DNA of 64,000 bases from an uncultured Alteromonadaceae bacterium (GTDB lineage Bacteria > Pseudomonadota > Gammaproteobacteria > Enterobacterales > Alteromonadaceae), in NCBI GenBank assembly GCA_947503265.1, contig CANNDC010000015.1, forward strand, positions 1 to 64,000, written 5' to 3'. Both the position numbers and the translations under genes were made by a program. The notes below the pieces were generated by a model, which made no database searches, was not told where the DNA came from, and saw only the letters and a program-made list of their open reading frames with translations. This document shows positions 61,465 to 64,000 of this stretch, piece after piece. Numbering within the stretch: the stretch's first letter is position 1; each line of letters opens with the position of its first letter.

Positions 61465-62640
61465 CTAAGTAGCAGTGTCGCAATTCTGAGAATTACTATC
61501 GTGAGCAATGCTCAAACGAAAAATAGAACCTTTGTTATTTTCTGGGGTAGAAAATGAAATTGTTCCACCTAAAATATCTGCACTTTTCTTAACCATGTAA
61601 AGACCAAGACCTGTGCCGAATGCCGCTTTAGGATGGAAACGCTCGAACATTTGAAAAAGCTTTTTCTGGTTCTCCTCACTTATGCCTAAGCCGTTGTCTT
61701 CAACTTCAAATACGAATTCATTTTCCTTCTGGTAGGTAGATATCTTGATATAAGAGCTAATTTCGCCCAAATCCTGATATTTGATCGCATTTGAAATGAA
61801 ATTCTCGACTATCTGCATGTACCGATTAGTTTTGCCGCGCAACTTACCTCGATACTGAAAATGGGTTTCAATGTATAAACGATCAAAGTTTTTCATATGA
61901 TTGAATTTGTCTAAGGCTGAATAGACCAGGTGCGGGACATCTACGGCTTTATCCTGCTCTTCTTGTAAATTCACCTTATGCAATTCTAGAATGCTGATGA
62001 CAAGATCACTCAGTTTAGTCAGACTCGAGTGAGCAATTTCTATGGTGTTTTGCGCATCTTCATATTCGCCATCGTTAATACTTTGTCTCAACAACTCCAT
62101 TATCGACGCAATTGAGCTAAGCGGTGTGCGCAAATCATGAGCGACCGAGTAGGTAAATTCTTCCAACTCTTTTTTTGCACTCACCAGTTCTTTAAGTGCT
62201 TTTTTCTCTTTCGATACATCTTGGATTTGCGAAATAAAATATTGAGGCTCACCGTCGTCATCTCTAAGCAATGAAACCGTCAGCTTCACCCAAATTAGAT
62301 GGCCGTTCTTATGGAAATAACGCTTTTCCATATTGTAGGTTTGTATCTCATTTTTTAACAAACGCTTTACATAACCTAGGTCTGCTTCGAGATCTTCGGG
62401 GTGAGTTATAGTCTGAAAATCGATCGTTTGTAGTTCTTCGCGTGTATAGCCAACCAGATCACAAACAGCCTGATTAACTTTTAACCAACTGCCGTCCAAG
62501 CCAACAAGCGCCATGCCAATTCCGGAGTGCTCCATGGCAAGTTCAAATATATTGTTGCCTTGAATATGTTTGCTATTTGATAAAGCTTGCATTTTTGGTT
62601 TGTTGAGTTGATTGTATTCGTTCACACTAAACCTACACAC
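61465..62640 (-). CDS. PAS-domain sensor histidine kinase
   Basis: 391 aa, no membrane helix, so cytoplasmic. A PAS domain (about 32-143, HSGIGMALVGLDGSWLKVNQ) with PAC segment is followed by HisKA with phospho-acceptor His168 in SVAHDLRTPLSSI, and a HATPase_c with NFISNAIKYQ, DNGLGI and GTGLGLYMVKK. No response regulator is adjacent. Starts at GTG; a second GTG five codons on has TAGG upstream and is an alternative. It could act on a regulator binding the 11-bp array, but that is speculation. Confidence 0.9.
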   Translation of the reverse strand: MCRFSVNEYNQLNKPKMQALSNSKHIQGNNIFELAMEHSGIGMALVGLDGSWLKVNQAVCDLVGYTREELQTIDFQTITHPEDLEADLGYVKRLLKNEIQTYNMEKRYFHKNGHLIWVKLTVSLLRDDDGEPQYFISQIQDVSKEKKALKELVSAKKELEEFTYSVAHDLRTPLSSIASIMELLRQSINDGEYEDAQNTIEIAHSSLTKLSDLVISILELHKVNLQEEQDKAVDVPHLVYSALDKFNHMKNFDRLYIETHFQYRGKLRGKTNRYMQIVENFISNAIKYQDLGEISSYIKISTYQKENEFVFEVEDNGLGISEENQKKLFQMFERFHPKAAFGTGLGLYMVKKSADILGGTISFSTPENNKGSIFRLSIAHDSNSQNCDTAT

Positions 62641-62673
62641 AATTTATTTACATATAATGTGCAATCGTGTTTA

Positions 62674-63984
62674 CTATATTTTAACTTTATCTGCATTGAT
62701 AATTGTCACTTCTCGCTGAGGGAATGGTATTTCTATACCATTTTCTCTCAAAGTCTCAAATATTATCAACATTAAGTCGCCGCCAACACGATTTTTTCCA
62801 TCATCAACACCATCAATCCAAAACTCAACAAACATATTGATTCCAGAATCTCCAAAACTATCAATTTCGCAATCAGGGCGTTCTTCAATCGGAATATCAT
62901 CACCTGAAATGACTTGTGGATGCTTGCCTACCGCTTCCTTTATGAATTCAACCATGCTTCTAACGTCTGTGGCATAAGGAACTGAAAAATCTACGCGATA
63001 ACGCTGCTTAGGATCTTTATGTGTCCAATTAATAAGTAGAGACGATATGAACTTCTCGTTCGGGACGAGAATGTCCTTCCCGTCATAGGTTTCCAAAACG
63101 GTGTAGCGCATTCTGAACTCGCGCACAAACCCCTTGCTACCATCATCTAACTCAACAAAGTCGCCTACGGTCAAAGAACGATCAAGTAAAATGATAATAC
63201 CTGAGATAAAATTGGAGGCGATGGATTGCAATCCAAGTCCAAGACCAACACCCACAGCTCCACCAAAGACTGCCAAGGTCGTTAAGCTAATTCCCATCAC
63301 ATTGAGGAGCAAGAGTGAAATAATGCAAAACATGCCTACTTCAAGCAATTTGGAAAAGACTTCTTTGGTTCTTAAATCCAGTGACTCTTGCTTATAGATA
63401 ACGTCTTTGCCGAAATTATTAGAAGCCCTTCCCGCCCAGAAAAGCACTGCCCCGAATACAATGACACGAACCAAACCGTAGGCAGACACTTCAACATTAC
63501 CTAAACTTAAGGAAACGTTTTCCAGAGCCGTTATTACCGCTGGCAAATAGCCAAATAGGTGCAAGGCTAAAATCGGTAGACCAATCCAACGAAAAAAAGA
63601 TGCGGCTAACGAATTAACCACAAAGACACGTACCAAGGAGCTATAAAACAACAACACGGCTACGATCAATGATGCTTTAAGCAACCAAGTCTCTGACGTT
63701 TGCGTCCCCCCTAAATCAATAGAGATCCGTAACATCAAAATGGCAAAGAGAGGAAATAAGATCCCACCGATACGATAAGACAACTTTCGCATTGGGTGAG
63801 CACTTTGATCTGGTTTAACATGGGTTAGACCAATGCTTGCGCGCAGTTTACTGGCCACTAAGAATGCGACCAAGTATATGCCTAAAACGGTGGCTAGTTG
63901 AATGTATGTCGTCGTGTCTGATAAAACTAAAGCCGAAGAAGCGACAAACTTATCAAATAACTGTGTGAAATATTCAACGTTCAT
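62674..63984 (-). CDS. MscS-family mechanosensitive channel
   Basis: 436 aa. About five N-terminal helices, then the pore TM3 (LNVMGISLTTLAVFGGAVGVGLGLGLQSIASNFISG) with the Gly/Ala pattern of MscS and the beta domain LLDRSLTVGDFVELDDGSKGFV. The C-terminal alpha/beta vestibule is complete (RENGIEIPFPQRE). It is transcribed in the same direction as the histidine kinase with a 33-bp gap, so they may be co-transcribed. Confidence 0.93.
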   Translation of the reverse strand: MNVEYFTQLFDKFVASSALVLSDTTTYIQLATVLGIYLVAFLVASKLRASIGLTHVKPDQSAHPMRKLSYRIGGILFPLFAILMLRISIDLGGTQTSETWLLKASLIVAVLLFYSSLVRVFVVNSLAASFFRWIGLPILALHLFGYLPAVITALENVSLSLGNVEVSAYGLVRVIVFGAVLFWAGRASNNFGKDVIYKQESLDLRTKEVFSKLLEVGMFCIISLLLLNVMGISLTTLAVFGGAVGVGLGLGLQSIASNFISGIIILLDRSLTVGDFVELDDGSKGFVREFRMRYTVLETYDGKDILVPNEKFISSLLINWTHKDPKQRYRVDFSVPYATDVRSMVEFIKEAVGKHPQVISGDDIPIEERPDCEIDSFGDSGINMFVEFWIDGVDDGKNRVGGDLMLIIFETLRENGIEIPFPQREVTIINADKVKI

Positions 63985-64000
63985 AACACATTAATATGCA

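Overview
The window reads as chromosomal DNA of a marine gammaproteobacterium of the Alteromonadales type (Glaciecola/Paraglaciecola/Alteromonas-like). This placement is an inference from AT-leaning coding sequence, a gammaproteobacterial S10 ribosomal operon, the trmA-fabR pair, cysJIH, pspA/pspC, DusA, TonB-dependent receptors and several exported sulfatases. No rRNA, tRNA or CRISPR array was recognised.

Layout. 1-3.3 kb: an octamer tandem repeat, two spondin-domain proteins (one with a collagen-like stretch), a 2OG-Fe(II) oxygenase-like protein and a CHRD-domain protein. 3.6-8.8 kb: the complete 11-gene S10 operon (rpsJ to rpsQ) with its own promoter, an L4-type leader and a terminator, but not joined to the spc operon. 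8.9-9.6 kb: decayed sequence. 9.6-20.7 kb: an orphan GspE-type ATPase, a DUF5610-like protein, trmA, fabR and a desaturase with a FabR operator between the last two, mobile-element remains with a 41-bp inverted repeat around a small secreted-protein gene, a REC-GGDEF-EAL protein and a TIGR03899-like protein. 20.7-28.8 kb: cysJIH, envelope proteins, a PCu(A)C copper chaperone, and pspA-pspC behind a sigma-54-like promoter. 29-36 kb: a sulfatase, a two-gene operon of very small envelope proteins, dusA, a DUF2157/GDYXXLXY pair and an M23 peptidase. 35.9-40.7 kb: a Fur-box-controlled siderophore receptor operon. 40.8-47.1 kb: an FMN-binding protein, an unknown membrane protein, an RNase J-like beta-CASP enzyme that probably starts at AUU, and a two-acyltransferase plus MscS operon.

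47.1-61.0 kb is the most notable block: seven genes on the minus strand that look like a sulfated-polysaccharide utilisation locus. In transcription order they are a sulfatase-GH16 fusion, a lipoprotein sulfatase, an ECF sigma factor, a FecR anti-sigma regulator, a TonB-dependent transducer, a lipoprotein LacZ-type GH2 beta-galactosidase, and another sulfatase that overlaps the galactosidase gene by 20 bp. The proposed logic is that the receptor senses an oligosaccharide and signals through FecR to the sigma factor, while the GH16, sulfatase and GH2 activities depolymerise, desulfate and trim a probably galactose-containing polymer. The receptor gene has an A8 tract and a second signal peptide just after its STN domain, so it may be a fusion, a phase-variable gene or an assembly error.

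61.0-64.0 kb holds an 11-bp-periodic degenerate repeat array, an orphan PAS histidine kinase and an MscS-family channel. Substrates, promoter activity and the behaviour of the repeats are inferences from sequence reading alone.
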